Source of the DNA: Evernia prunastri
Taxonomy: Eukaryota; Ascomycota; Lecanoromycetes; Lecanorales; Parmeliaceae
NCBI GenBank assembly: GCA_003184365.1
Contig: NKYR01000029.1
Coordinates: 124,001 to 188,000, forward strand
Reading direction: 5' to 3'
Length of the DNA stretch: 64,000 bases
Shown in pieces: positions 11,856-24,124 of the stretch. The translations under genes were made by a program, and so were the position numbers. A model generated the notes under the pieces. That model was not told the DNA's origin, did not search any database, and worked only from the letters and a program-made list of their open reading frames with translations. Positions within the stretch are counted from its first letter, which is position 1; each line of letters starts with the position of its first letter.

Positions 11856-12967
11856 ATGTCGAAAATCGCTAAGTATATCCCCTCGCCTCTGTTCCTTATC
11901 AGGAGCTTCCTCCCTGACATTCTTCTAGCCGACCAGACTGGGCCGACGACGTTGAAAATGACCTCGACGATCCCTCAACCTTACCAACACAAGTCGTAAC
12001 CACCAACAAAGACGGCACCAAGACCGTCCTCTCCTACCATTTCAACGACGAAGGCAAACGGGTCAAAACCACTCGTCGCATACGCACCACCATCGTCAAG
12101 GAGCACGTCAACCCCCGTGTCGCCGAGCGCAAGGGCTGGGCGAAGTTTGGACTTGAGAAGGGACACGCGGCGGGGCCGAGCTTCGACACGACGAGCGTGG
12201 GCGAGAACATCATCTTCCGGCCGAGCGTGACGTGGAAGAAGGACGGCAAGGAGGAGAAGAAGGCCGGGGAGGACCCGAAGGACAAGCTGAAGAACATGAA
12301 GGTCAAGTGCCGGATCTGCGACGGGGAGCACTTCACCGCGCGCTGTCCGTTCAAGGACACGATGGCGCCGATCGGAGAGGACGGGGCGGCCGGCGGCGCG
12401 GGTGGCACGGGCGCCGACGGGGGGGACGAAGAGGGCCCGCCGAAGGAAGGCGGCCTGGGCACGGGCGGAGGGGGCTACGTGCCGCCGCATCTGAGGAAAG
12501 GAGGGGCCGCCGGCGCGGGCGAGAGGATGGGGGGCAAGTACGAGAGGGACGACCTGGCTACGTTGAGGGTGACGAATGTGCGCCGCATCCCGTGGACCCC
12601 CCCCCCCCCCATTTTGCTTTATTGGGGCTTGACGCTGACGTTTGCGGTGCGGTTCCGGCAGGTCTCCGAGTTCGCGGAGGAGAATGATCTACGGGAGATA
12701 TTCGAGCGCTTTGGCCGGGTCACGCGCGTCTTCCTGGCCAAGGACAGGGATACGGGGCGGGCCAAGGGGTTCGCGTTCATCAGCTTTCAGGAGCGGAGCG
12801 ATGCCGCAAAGGCCTGCGAGAAAATCGATGGCTGTAAGTGTCCTTCCTTTCCGAACCATGCGCAAGCGACCATGCTTTTTTTTTTTGAAAACGCTCACTG
12901 ACATTGCTATGCAGACGGTTATGGGCACTTGATCCTTCGTGTAGAATTTGCAAAGCGAGCTACTTAG
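11856..12967 (+). CDS. TIF35: Translation initiation factor eIF3 subunit G
   Basis: eIF3g binds RNA and other eIF3 subunits during scanning and reinitiation in the cytoplasm. Exons are 11856-11872, 11929-12577, 12662-12833 and 12915-12967 (296 aa). Visible domains: the N-terminal eIF3g segment (NRPDWADDVEND...), a CCHC zinc knuckle with C133, C136, H140 and C145, a Gly-rich linker, and a C-terminal RRM (about 215-292) with RNP1 KGFAFISF. The second exon is strikingly GC-rich compared with flanking genes. Intron 2 carries a run of 14 C (12597-12610) and has a weak GTGCGC donor. The tiny last exon completes the RRM (ILRVEFAKRAT). Confidence 0.93.
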
Positions 12968-15900
12968 AGAGCTGGGAGCGGGTGTGCATAGGTAGACATG
13001 GGAGAATGCATTGCTTGGTGTACTCTAATCTACGAATTGTAACGACGTCTGCCAGCTTCCCCTTGACTCTCCTCCTTTGCTCCTCATGCTTGCTTTCCCT
13101 CGTGATCTTTCCTTCCCCCCAACCAACTCCTTCGGATGATTCTGGCAGACGTGGAAGCGGACCGTGCGGACATCCACTCTCCGCACTGCCGAGCTTGTGT
13201 TGGAAGATTGGGGCGAGACGAGAACGATGGGGAGATATCTTGGGTCCTGAGATACATATCAGCAACAGAGTATCGGCTAGCTCTGAGCAGTAAGCATTGC
13301 GTCCCGACACACTACCGAGTGGCTCCTGATCAAAACATCTGAATGTGATGCTCGTGTGCAATGCCACGATGTTCATCCGGCCTCGTCTTTATCCGTGTCC
13401 GCGTCCGTTTGCATGCCACATACCCCGAGTACTCGTCTACACACATGGATCATTCCACCAGTTGCCCTTTTGTTACCCTAGATGTACTGTCCCTCGTCGC
13501 TTTCCTTTGATACTTGCTTGGTTTCTGCTTCCGATTCCAAAATGTCATGCTATCGGATCACATGCTTACGTGCTGAGCAGAACTTTGCATCGTCCTTCTG
13601 TGGTGCTTGAACTGCCAAGATTGATGGGGCTTTGGCGTGAGACTGTGTGTGTGTGCGCCCCTATAAGTGTAGGGTTTTTGGATCGCTTCCGATGATTGAC
13701 TGATTTCATTTGCCACGGCGTTGAATCCTTTTCCGCCTGGCCATGTATACGTCCGGGTAAGGCATTGTCGATGCGAGAATACGCCTTTCGGTGGCCGTTG
13801 GGGCCGTCGCCCTCTGGATGTGTTAGTGGGCCTGCGCCGTCGTAAGGCTTTCTGTGGCCGACATTCTCGACTGTTGTCCTTTGATGCATATTCCTTGACC
13901 CTCTTGGACGCGGAATGCCCTATTCAATGTTCCCTATATCGCTCGTAAATGGTGTGAGAGTGTGTACGAGGATTGTCGATGCAATGTAGACATCGATTTG
14001 TACATATGGAATCCTCCCACGCTAGCTGCGCTGCGCGAACCCGCGATAACGTAGAAACCCAGAAAGAGACGAGAAAGATGATGAGATGTGTAGGCGCTGC
14101 GGGCCTCCTGTGCGTATTCAATAACAAGGGAAGGCAAGAAGGAAATGGCTGACCGTAGCAGCAAACATGCTTCCAGGTTTTCGTGTCGAGATGATTCCGC
14201 CTGTCCAGTCACTGAATGTAGATATGCTGGGCATGAAATGTCAAACATGGCCATCCAACCGCCTGTTGACATGTCAGGAAGCTAGGCTCTCCACCAAGCA
14301 GGTAACAAGTGGGATGAATGCCCTAGAAATGATTAGCTTTGGACACTTTGCTCCAACTTTGTCAATTCGGAGTTTTACTGCAAGAGTAAAGGAAGAATGT
14401 TAGACCACGTCTGAAGGAGGAGATCAGGGTATTGGTGGCGTGTCCATAGGCTGGGCTTTGAGGTTCATGCGAGAGTCAAAATCGAGAAGCGGACGTCTTG
14501 ATGCAGCTCCATGGGCTGGGGGGGGGGGGGAGCGAAAGAAGACACCTAGCAAGATCACAAAGGAACGGTAGTGCCGTTCATATGCTGGGGAACTCAATGT
14601 GAGACGTAGATAATTAGGACTCAATCCAGTGCTATTCTAGCTAACGACCCTCTCTGATGCATCATTTTTCCCTTCATGTATTGGCGCAGGCATGTTTCTA
14701 AGGAAGACCTCGAGCTCGGTTGAGTCGCTGTTCATGACAGCACACGGCAACTGTTCGACCAGATCGATTCTGAACCAAGGGTAACGGAATGAGCAGAAGA
14801 TGGAGAGGCAACAGATGGCTCCGGCCTCTGCGTACGAAGTTTCCTGGACAGATTCGGATCTGTAAAATGATGCGTTTATACGAGCCAACTGTCCGTTGCT
14901 AGATGCCAGCAGTCCATCTCACGTTGCACTCTCCATACGTGAGTAGCTGGTTCCACAGTCCATCTTCCTTTTCTCGCTGTCCCATGCGATGAGGGCTGAA
15001 GCTTAGAGGTTCAGAGAAAACTCTCAGTCTCTGTCACAAAGATCTTGGTTCGACGAAGAGTCGTAATCGTCTCCAGAAACTGTGGCAAGAAATGAGCAAA
15101 AGCTTGGAAGAAGCTTTTATAGGACGTTCAGGACATGTAGGGCCATTGTTCCTACCGAGTTATTCTCAGAGACTTCAATTACATTTTCGGGCTGGCAGTA
15201 GCTCGTTTTCGTAGCTTTCCTCTGGCAGGCTCGATTCGCATCGTTGCGGAACACGAAAGCGTGCGCTTCGAGAAAGCGCAGGGTATGTAGTTCATCGGGC
15301 AGGGGTGTGTCTGCACAGTGGCATGTTAGCCGTATCTTGGACATCGCAGCTGTGGGTTAGGATCTTGCTTGCTTCAGGCCCTCCTGACGCCCTTAACAGC
15401 GAGGTTTCGAGGCCACACTATACCGCTCTGCAGGCTTCACTGCGAAACGTGTAGTGTGGAGGCTATTCGACATTGATAAAACGACGGACTATGCGCACCG
15501 TCAGTGCAATATGTGCGTGGTGTTGTCTAAGGTCTAGAACTGGATCTGCTGAGACTCATTTCGAGTGGTCAAGTCTTCGATTGTATCCTTCGAGCCGACG
15601 AGCAGTGTGAATGATCCGCCCAGAAAGGTCCTCGTCTCCAGAATTTGCATTGGCTTGGTCTCACTGGACAAAGTCATGCTCTTAAAGCTAGCGAGACATG
15701 TTGATAAAGCTGTCAGTATATTGATAATGTAAAGATCTGGGGCTACAGTTACCACCACCAGTGACACCATCCTGCCTCGAAAAACGTCAAACCAACGGAG
15801 ACTGCACCACTCAAGGCACTGGCTATCCCACTGCCTGTCACACTGAGGTTCCCACGAGATCACGGCAACAGCGTTGCGTGCTTTGGGCTACCGCAACATG

Positions 15901-16649
15901 AAGCTCAGACGTGGCATCTTTGGAATCACCGGAACCTAGAAAGAGGAGGGATGACGAGGTGGCAAGAAGGGCGGGGACTCCAAGACTTGCCATATTAAGA
16001 GGCCAAAGATGGCCTGGTACCTGGGAAGTGCTGGGGCAGAGCTCGAGCTTAATTTTACTATGGAGGCATTTTCCCCATAGCTTGGTGGTTTGAGGGAAGG
16101 AGGGGTGGCATTTGAGCAGCCAATGGCAAGAGACGTCTCGAAATGGGTGTCCGGAGGGACATTTGGAATCCGTCGGCCAATGACCCACGGACCCTAGAGT
16201 ACAATAATCCCGTCTACCAAGCGATGAATGAGTCAAGGGAACATTGGGATTTGCGAAGGGATTAATTGGCAATGACTGCTCGACCGTTGATGCAGATAGG
16301 GGAGCTTACTGGCCAGGAAGAAAGATGAATCGATGCATGGCAGTCGTAGTTTAGTCTTTGCATCACACTCCTTGACCATGTTCTCCAAAGAAACATGAAT
16401 ACATGAATACATGGATACATATGGATACATTCCAATAATTGTGAGAAATCCAATGCCTAGTTATAATTCCAATTAACCTTGAGTAGAGTAAGGTAAAGCT
16501 CAGGAGAGTGGATGCCTACCTTAGGTACGCCCATCAGCAGATCTGCGTAACTTAGTCTCGACAGCTTGCTGTTGCCTCCAGGCTAATAAGTAAGGTAAGG
16601 TAGGGCGATGATAAGCTAATAAGCACCAGCCTCACATCCACTCTCTTCC

Positions 16650-16676
16650 TCTTTCTCTTTCTCTTTCTCTTTCTCT
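16650..16676. repeat. (TTTCTC)n microsatellite
   Basis: Pyrimidine hexanucleotide repeat of about four and a half units, with related CTTCCT on both sides. Confidence 0.85.
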
Positions 16677-18048
16677 TCCTGGAAAGTCGTTGCAGCTCGT
16701 CAAGCTGCTTTTCATCGATCGGGAGCTAAGAGTTACTTCTGTTCGGTTTTACGCCGTCACGGCATGTTTCATGATGACTATACGTACTTTGGTGTCTTTT
16801 GGCTGAGTACTCTCCTTGACCACTTCAGAAGGTGGTAGTGACTATCTTTACCTTACCTTAAGGTAGTGAATTTGCCTGATAACTGTCACACGCCACGTTG
16901 AAGATTCACTCACTGAACCCGTGATCCGCCTCGCTGAGCTAATGTATTGAACCCGAATCACACAATCACACAATCTCAGCGCGGTAAAGGGGGAGGCGTA
17001 TGATTCCTGACTTTGGCATTCCGATATCTCGTGACTTGGCTTGCATGCAACACTTGAGCAACGGCTAGAATCAGAAGTCAAGTACAGAGGCCAAGGTAAC
17101 CAGCCATGTGGATGTCATCCACTCGTGGGGTGCTGTTCAATCTTTTGCCCTTATTAATTAATCCTAAGGTATCTTGACTATTTTTGCTTGGTCAACGCGT
17201 CTGGGTGGAAGAAAGGAAAGCGCAGGAAGTGAATGGAAGGCCTTATTACCAGTGACGTAACCTAACATTCCCTCCATATTCATATCTTGACTCGGCAGAT
17301 GCTGGATAACTTAATCTTAGCTACGAATACTACCCTCACGGCCGTAAGGACGCACATGTACTCATGCACGGTAGGACATTCCTTTATCAGAGTCTGCTTG
17401 AACGGTTCTGCTTCCGGGACGTCTCCAAGCTAAGGGCGAGAAGACGCTCAAGCACAGTGCATGACCAAACAGCATCGTTTGCCGAGTCCTAGGGACTTTA
17501 CTTTAGTGTTTCAGCACCAAAGAGTACCTGAATCCTTATCCCTAATCATCTGCTTTCTAGCTGGATAGCTTGGAAACATGTACCTACTAGCGCATAAACT
17601 TAGCAGGCTTAGATGGCAATGATGGGATAGGGAAAGCGGATGGCAAAGACGACTTGGTGTATGACCAAAGATGTGGGCAAAGTTATGACTGTGGCAAGAT
17701 GAGGGGCGATTGATGGATGAGTGATGCGTTGACTAAGGTAAACAACAAATACAGGGGTGACAGTGAAGGCACAAGGCAGAAGAAGGTAGAATGCCAGCAT
17801 GCAGTACAGTAGCACGAGGCAAAATTCTCCACATCCTTTTTTCCCTTCTTCCTTCTCTCAACCGGGGTAGAAACCGGGTACCTAAGGTAGGTAAGGTAGG
17901 TACCTAAGAGATTATGAGGGTAGGCTAAGCTCGGCAAGGTAAGGTAGGCATCTCTCGTCCACTAAACTTCCGACTTTTAATAAAGGGGTGGGGGGAGGAT
18001 TGGCTGAGACTGCCCGGATAAGAGTATCACGCGCGAGGTGACATTACC

Positions 18049-18104
18049 ATGCATCATGCAGCTCATTATCATGCATCTCATTATCATGCATCTCATATCA
18101 TGCA
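18049..18104. repeat. Short tandem repeat, unit near CATGCATCTCATTAT
   Basis: About three and a half copies of a roughly 15-bp unit containing CATGCATCTCATTAT, with small variations. It lies in the gene-poor stretch and has no coding potential. Confidence 0.75.
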
Positions 18105-18210
18105 GGCGTTATGGCGTTGATTCTTCAGATGCAATCCATGTCTTTCTTGCCTTCGTGTTTAAACCAAAAGGTGAATCTCGGCTGGTGACTACCTACGAAA
18201 GGAAAGGGAA

Positions 18211-18230
18211 GGAATGGAATGGAATGGAAT
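18211..18230. repeat. (GGAAT)4 microsatellite in a purine tract
   Basis: Four perfect GGAAT units inside a longer GGAAAG-rich purine tract (about 18196-18255). Confidence 0.8.
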
Positions 18231-20702
18231 GGAAAGGAAAGAAAAGAAAGAGGATGAGAAGAGAATAGAAGCTAGCCGTGGAGTGAGAGCGTGAAGGATC
18301 ATGCAGCGTACCACCATCCCACCATGCAACTCACTACTATTCCTCATCCTCTTTCATCTTCATTCCTCTTATCCTCTTATCCTCTTCCACGTAAGTTATC
18401 TACTTACCTCTTGTAAGGTAAAGTACTTGTACCAGTACCAGTACCAAGCTCTAAGCTTGTATGCCACTACCCTAGCGCTCGGAGAATAGCAATAAAGTGC
18501 CTTATGTTGTGTTGTAGGAGGATTCATAGTTGGCTGCACAAAACATGATCAACGGTTAGAATCCCTGTCCCTCTTGAGTAATCCTTAGCCGCACGGAGTG
18601 ACAAGTCATCCTTCACTTTCGTGTTTCCTTTTACTTCCCTTGAGTGTCAGCGTGGCACAAGAGGGGCCTAACCTTACCTTGACCGCACTCAGCTTTGTCC
18701 CATGGATTTCATTGCAGGTAAGACAGTAGACACTTTACAAAATTGTAAAACCAAGGTGACCAACCTTGTACTCTGTCAAGCAACCTACTGCATCAAGTTG
18801 GACATTGACACGAGTAACAAGGCACCTTGTCCCGTTTTGTGTTTGGGGTTTTTCGGTTCCCGCCACTTTGCATTTGCATGAGGTACACGGTATTTCTGTC
18901 GCCGTTACTGCAATCGTATGCATCCTGGATCCCTACTGTCGTATTCCTCAGGAAATAAGCAGGGGCAATAACAAGGACTTGTTGTGCCTGCGGGTGAGTG
19001 CATTAGCGCAGCACTCACACTGGATATAGCATACCCAGAGTACATTGAGCTATCTTACCCTACTCTAACCCATCACGCGGCCTGCCAAGAACTGCTCCAC
19101 CTTAGACTTGATTGATGATCGTCGGCTCGGAAAATAGGTAGTTGAATGCTTCCAATGTAGTCTGCTGCATGAAACCTTTGCTCCGACAACCAACCAATGG
19201 AACCGTTGGGGAAGCCTTGATCAGCAGCTTCCATGACGAACCTTGCAAGGCTTTCAAGCCGAATTTTGCGTCTGCTTAACACTTTGGGCGCCAGATTTTG
19301 TCCAATCTCCCAGAGGCGTTCGATCCTCCTATGAGGGGTCCTGCCGCTCACCTCGTCGCGCAGCTATCTTTAGTGTGCCTCGATGGTGTAAGAAGGCTCG
19401 ACATTCCTTTGTCGAGCCAGATCTATATAGACCTGCTCGTTCCCTCCTACAAGACAGATAGTCATCGTCAGTCTAAAAACCCAAATCCCTCCGGGAACTT
19501 CTCTTCCTTCATTCGCTTTCTCTGCCTTGAATTCTGAAGACATACCTGCCGACCCTTCATCCTTGCTCCAGCTTCTCTTCTCTATCTCAGCCTCCCTCAG
19601 CCTCTAACACAGGCACGCTCAACTCTCAATGCCCGTGGGTATTCTTGGTCGCTTGAGAATGGGTCGTAAGTTCAGTCCTGCTGGTGAGAACTCTGACATT
19701 ATGTTTTCTTGCAAGGCGTTCAGCACAGCTTATTATTGGTACACGCTGGGCCATATTAATCCCTATCAAACTTTGTCATCGCGGTGCAATGTCTCTTGAA
19801 GAGGCTGTGGCACATCATGTTGAGCAAGCTTGACCCTTTTCATTTTCACGTCGCTCTTTGGCATGAACCCAGGATTTTGTGTCAAGCAAAATAGAGAAAG
19901 TCCCAGAAGAAATGCAGACAGTCTAGAGACTTTGCCGTCAATGCTTTTCTACCATTTCAATTGCCACGTTGTCTGATACCCTGCTTTAGCATCCGTGTGC
20001 CCCCACATACGGAATTGAGGTTTAGGCAAGACATTGAAATATCGTCATCTCAGACCTTCTATTTCACTTGCAGTATGCGTGTTTGAACTAGCGTTCTGAG
20101 ACGGTCTTGTATACGTGAGCTGAGAAGGGAGAGCTGATACCTTCCATTCTAGCCTCTCGCAACAACCTCCCACACCAGGGTCGCATCAAAGATGAGCCAC
20201 CTAATACATACGAGCCAGCTTCTGCACGTCAGATAGGTTTGACGGAGCCCGGACAAGGTTTGGCGAATTTTAATCAACCCGAGGGACTGAAGCAAACATT
20301 GTGAGTTAACGCCGAGAGCCATTTGATCTTTTTAACCGGTTAGAAGTTGATTCCAGCACCCACTTTGTCTTTAACCACATATCATGAACTTTTGCCCCGC
20401 CTGTATAATCCCCCAACACGAGGGAATGTGCATAAGTCTTTTCGTCCAATGTTTTCTCCTCTTATGCCTTTTTGCAGTATACGATTCACATAACTACTAT
20501 TCAATCTTGAGGTACTTGTCATGGTACCTGCCACTTCTCTCTCCTTGCGGCATTTCAGTCGTCGTGCTTGCACTGCCCGAAGATATACGTCCAACGAAAT
20601 CAGACTAGCATTGGCTCCAAAGCTAATCAATGACGACCAAGGACTGCAAACTACCGCGATGCGCAGGACATTGGCATCGCTAGAACACGTATTCACGCGG
20701 AA

Positions 20703-22417
20703 ATGACTGGAGCTACTCCTTCTTTATCACACCATTCAGCGTCGAATGGAAACACTTTCCACATCCCCCCATTTCGATGTCTGGCAGAGACAGCTGGTGC
20801 AGGTGAATATCATCTGAGCTCGCCACCGATGATGCCGATGATGCCAGCGAGGCATGAGGACCGACACATGCCTCATCATTTGTGAGTCATGCTATTTTTC
20901 GCCTGTGTCCCTGCGCCATTGTGCGACTCTGATGTCCTTGTACTCTGAATTCCGGTTCTGCTGGCGAGTAAGACCCCGGTGAGCTAAGGTCTCTCAACAA
21001 ATTTAGTTACCACATACCCCCAGATGGCGCGTTTTTGTCTTCGAACAGTCTTTCGCCACGGATGTCGAGCCGATCAACAAGGCAATATGAACTGCCACAG
21101 CTCTCGCCTCAGGGACATGCCTATGCGCTAGAAAGTGGACACGCATACCCTCCGGACATGCCCGCTCTGCGTGTGCTTCCTCCAACAATGGATCCGAGCA
21201 GTCTGCTACATCGGCAGATTTCAATACCCAACGTACAAGCGGAATCCATCAGCGAGTCTGATGTCGAGATGGATGACGTAGGTGAATCCGATCGCGGTTG
21301 GGAACATCAACAGGACGATGACGATGCAGGTGGTTGGGCAAGGCACCCGGCAACTATAGGAATGGGTCAACCTGGCTTTTACGACACAGAGACCAAGGGC
21401 AATCTGCGCGATGCTGCGGGTGAGCAGGTGCTAGTTGCGATGCATGCACGATGGGTGTTGAAGAAAAAGGTCGCCAGACAGGAAGAGTGTTGGATACTTT
21501 ACCGCAGGAATTATTTCGGCATTCAAGCCTCTTACACGTTGAACCCCGTTCTCGACTCATGCCCGGACGAAACGTTGTATCTCTGTCGAGACAACTCCGC
21601 GCCGGAACCGATCCGAACGCTATCTATGTGCATGCGAGGCGTAGTCGGGGAAAGGGGTGAGGTGGAGATCAAGATAGTGGTGTTCAACGCCAAACGGAAA
21701 GCACTGCATGGAGGAGAAAACTCCCCACCAATACAACCCCAGAGGATGAAGCCACTCGCAGAAGGCTCCACCAAGCTCTATGTAACTTCGACGGGCGACC
21801 GCCGAGACAACATGAACGTGCCTATGAACCATACCTTTCATAGGAACCAGTTCAGGGCAGCGACCCAAAACAACGGCGCGAGAAGAGCAGACCAACAATT
21901 TTACCACATTCTTCTCGAACTCAAGGCAGAAATCCTCGTCGATGGAGTCACAGAAATGTTCACAGTTGCCTCAAAGATGTCAGAACCGCTTGTCGTACGC
22001 GGTCGATGCCCCTTGTCCTTCAAGGGCAAAGACGGTCGCGCCCAAGATCCTGATCACAAAGGGAGGAAACCTCCCCGCGACAAGGGTGGGATTGGAAGCA
22101 AAAGGAGCTCAACCAAGCAAAGCCAAAAGGAAAGGCGAACGAAGAGAGCGATCCGTGCTTCCGGCAACTTGACAGGGGCCAGCAGTCGGCGGTCCACTCG
22201 GGTTTCCTCCCATCTCCCAAGCCTCACACATGGGACTGGGAGCCCCAGCACCGACACAGACCCCGTGGTGCCGCTAGCAGCCTCTCGCGCAAATGATACT
22301 CTCAACAGTGAGACAATTACCGAGCTTGACCGTCAATTGCTCGAGGAGACCCAGGATAGCATCAGACAAGGCATTAAAGGTGATCCGATGATGTTTCTCT
22401 TTGTCAAGGGTATGTAG
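20703..22417 (+). CDS. NDT80/PhoG-type DNA-binding transcription factor
   Basis: Exons are 20703-20881 and 21007-22417 (529 aa). The junction gives HHF-YHIPPDGAF in one frame; the uninterrupted downstream ORF begins with a TTG and so needs this upstream exon. Residues about 170-410 resemble the Ndt80 DNA-binding domain (ARWVLKKKVARQEECWILYR, RNYFGIQASYTL, FHRNQFRAATQNNGARRADQ). The tail is Lys/Arg/Ser-rich (nuclear). The family controls meiosis, starvation responses and incompatibility in fungi (Ndt80, XprG, VIB-1). I cannot tell which paralogue this is, so no symbol is given. The upstream region is long, and exons beyond 20703 cannot be excluded. Confidence 0.82.
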
Positions 22418-23153
22418 CATTTGAGGGGTTATCTGCATACTCGAAACCCGGTTGGATGTCGTAGAAACTTATGGTTTCTGGATGTAGATCGATGTATGTT
22501 GGGATTGTTGAATACATAGTACAATGAACATATTTGTAACGCGGCTTGGTGGTTGTGTTTCAAGAAAATAATATTGAAATTTTCTATACGAGTAAGTTAG
22601 AGAAGAGAAAAGTACCTTAGGTACGGATAACATTAGGAACAACCTGGAACCAATAGGTCAAAACCTTTGGCATTGAATGTTCGTGGCCAGCGCGCTTTCG
22701 ATAATCATTATATAATCGAACCTACTTATCGCTCGCATATCGCTGTTGTAATAATCTTAGAAGACAATCCAAGATCAAATGTCGTACAGCACCTCACATC
22801 CGTATAGATACTCCTCATGATGAAAACGTACCCCTAGATCTTGATTTTCCTACCACCAGGTGACCGGGAATTAAAAATTACCGCGATGCTAGAGTTGGTA
22901 CGAGTAGTGAGTGCTACGAAGACTTCCCGGCATGAGCATGATCATTAAGCCAGCTGTGTTTTCTCAGCGAAGGACTTTGACTGGAGTCTTTTGCACTAGT
23001 TAGAGTAGTACCTATGATCTGAACAGAAATTTGCGCATTCTAGTCGTTGCTTGCATTTCTTATAAAACAAGCTGTTGTGAATTCAGAACAGAAATTGTTG
23101 CCTCAATGGGTAGGCCAAGGTAAGTTATAAGGTTGTAAGTAAATAAAATACAG
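22418..23153. other. AT-rich intergenic DNA left of the TIR element
   Basis: The probable 3' region of the NDT80-like gene grades into AT-rich sequence. It holds one TACCTTAGGTA motif near 22613 and no coding signal. Confidence 0.5.
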
Positions 23154-23161
23154 TACTCGTA

Positions 23162-23792
23162 TTAGCGTATTCATAATCCTCTGCAATGCTTGGCGTTGGA
23201 GATCCGACCCCACCCCCATAGATTTCTGTACCGTAGCCATAGTATCCTCCCACAGCTCCCAAATATCAGCCATCAAATATCGCAAATAGTCAAAAATAAA
23301 GCTTTGTAAACTTCGTCTAAACAGTTATCTCAATTGAGTCGCTATATCGCTTCTTATTAATATTTCTGCTGAGACTAAGTTAATCTAAAGCTAAGCATCT
23401 TCTTTTACAGTTGCTCAGAAACTATTTTCTACTGATATACGATATATTACTCGTAGCGTTTATAACTGAAAGTAACGTATATAAAGTCTATCTTTCAGTC
23501 TTTTTCGTAGCGGTCAGTTCAGCAGATATAGTGCGATTATCTACGTTGCGAGTGCGGGGCCAGGGGAGAGACGATCGAATGACTAATAAGCTATGCTATT
23601 GATGCGTGTGAAAGAAGATATGACTGATTAAGATCAGACGAAATTTGTATTGCTTCAAATTTGCCTATCTGCGATAGTTGACGCATGTATATATTGATTT
23701 GTGGAAAGATGCTATAGCTACACTACAGAAATCTACGGGGGTGGGGTCGGATCTCCAACGCCAAGCATTGCAGAGGATTATGAATACGCTAA
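23162..23792. mobile_element. Non-autonomous TIR DNA transposon (MITE-like), 631 bp
   Basis: The left arm from 23162 and the right arm ending at 23792 are inverted copies. The outer ~67 bp (TTAGCGTATTCATAATCC...) match with a single visible difference. Weaker similarity continues inward to about 23304 and from about 23652. Both ends abut the same 8-bp direct repeat TACTCGTA (23154-23161 and 23793-23800), a good target-site duplication. The interior is AT-rich and encodes no recognisable transposase. An 8-bp duplication fits hAT, and the long arms would also fit Mutator-like elements; superfamily is unresolved. Confidence 0.85.
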
Positions 23793-23800
23793 TACTCGTA

Positions 23801-24124
23801 CGAGTAAGTAAGCTCCCACCTTAGTGTGATCAAAAGTGGGCTTCCTCGTGTGATCCTGATTCATGATTCCAAGGCTGAAATCCCCATTTTCTCACAACTG
23901 CAGGCTGAGCCTGGAGTCGAATAGAGAGTCGCATATTCATATGACTTGCTAAATCTAACCAAACTCGCTTTTATCATTTGCTTTATTGGTCAATATGACT
24001 GCCCGCAACTGAGACGTCGACGACATCTTCGTGAGCGGCCGATTACATTGATCAAGGACATCAATCTCGCAACAATCACTATAATTCGCTTCCATCTCCT
24101 CCTTCATCCCTAGACCTAGTCATC
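23801..24124. other. Promoter and leader of the downstream gene
   Basis: About 320 bp right of the element. It includes a pyrimidine-rich leader just before the ATG at 24125 and no other feature. Confidence 0.5.

Larger units (their letters stand above)
12968..20702. other. 7.7-kb gene-poor stretch
   Basis: I found no reading frame here that I can tie to a family. Contents: a 13-nt G run (14518-14530); an imperfect hairpin with CCACACTATAC arms near 15412-15465; TACAT-rich repeats near 16395-16430; many TACCTTACC/GGTAAGGTA motifs (16490-16610, 16845-16865, 17875-17955, 18670); and several microsatellites. A pyrimidine-rich stretch near 19560-19628 precedes a short ATG exon-like segment with a GTAAGT donor (19629-19665). 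That could be a distant first exon or the leader of the NDT80-like gene. Minus-strand ORF 15534-15863 is the most protein-like of the unassigned frames, but I cannot assign it. Confidence 0.5.

Noticed and set aside
12968..14400. Several 70-140 codon ORFs on both strands
   Set aside because: None has splice-consistent extensions or recognisable motifs, and overlaps on opposite strands suggest chance ORFs.
15400..15470. Hairpin with CCACACTATAC arms as an ncRNA
   Set aside because: Only about 11 paired bases with a loop of roughly 30; this is not enough to claim a structured RNA.
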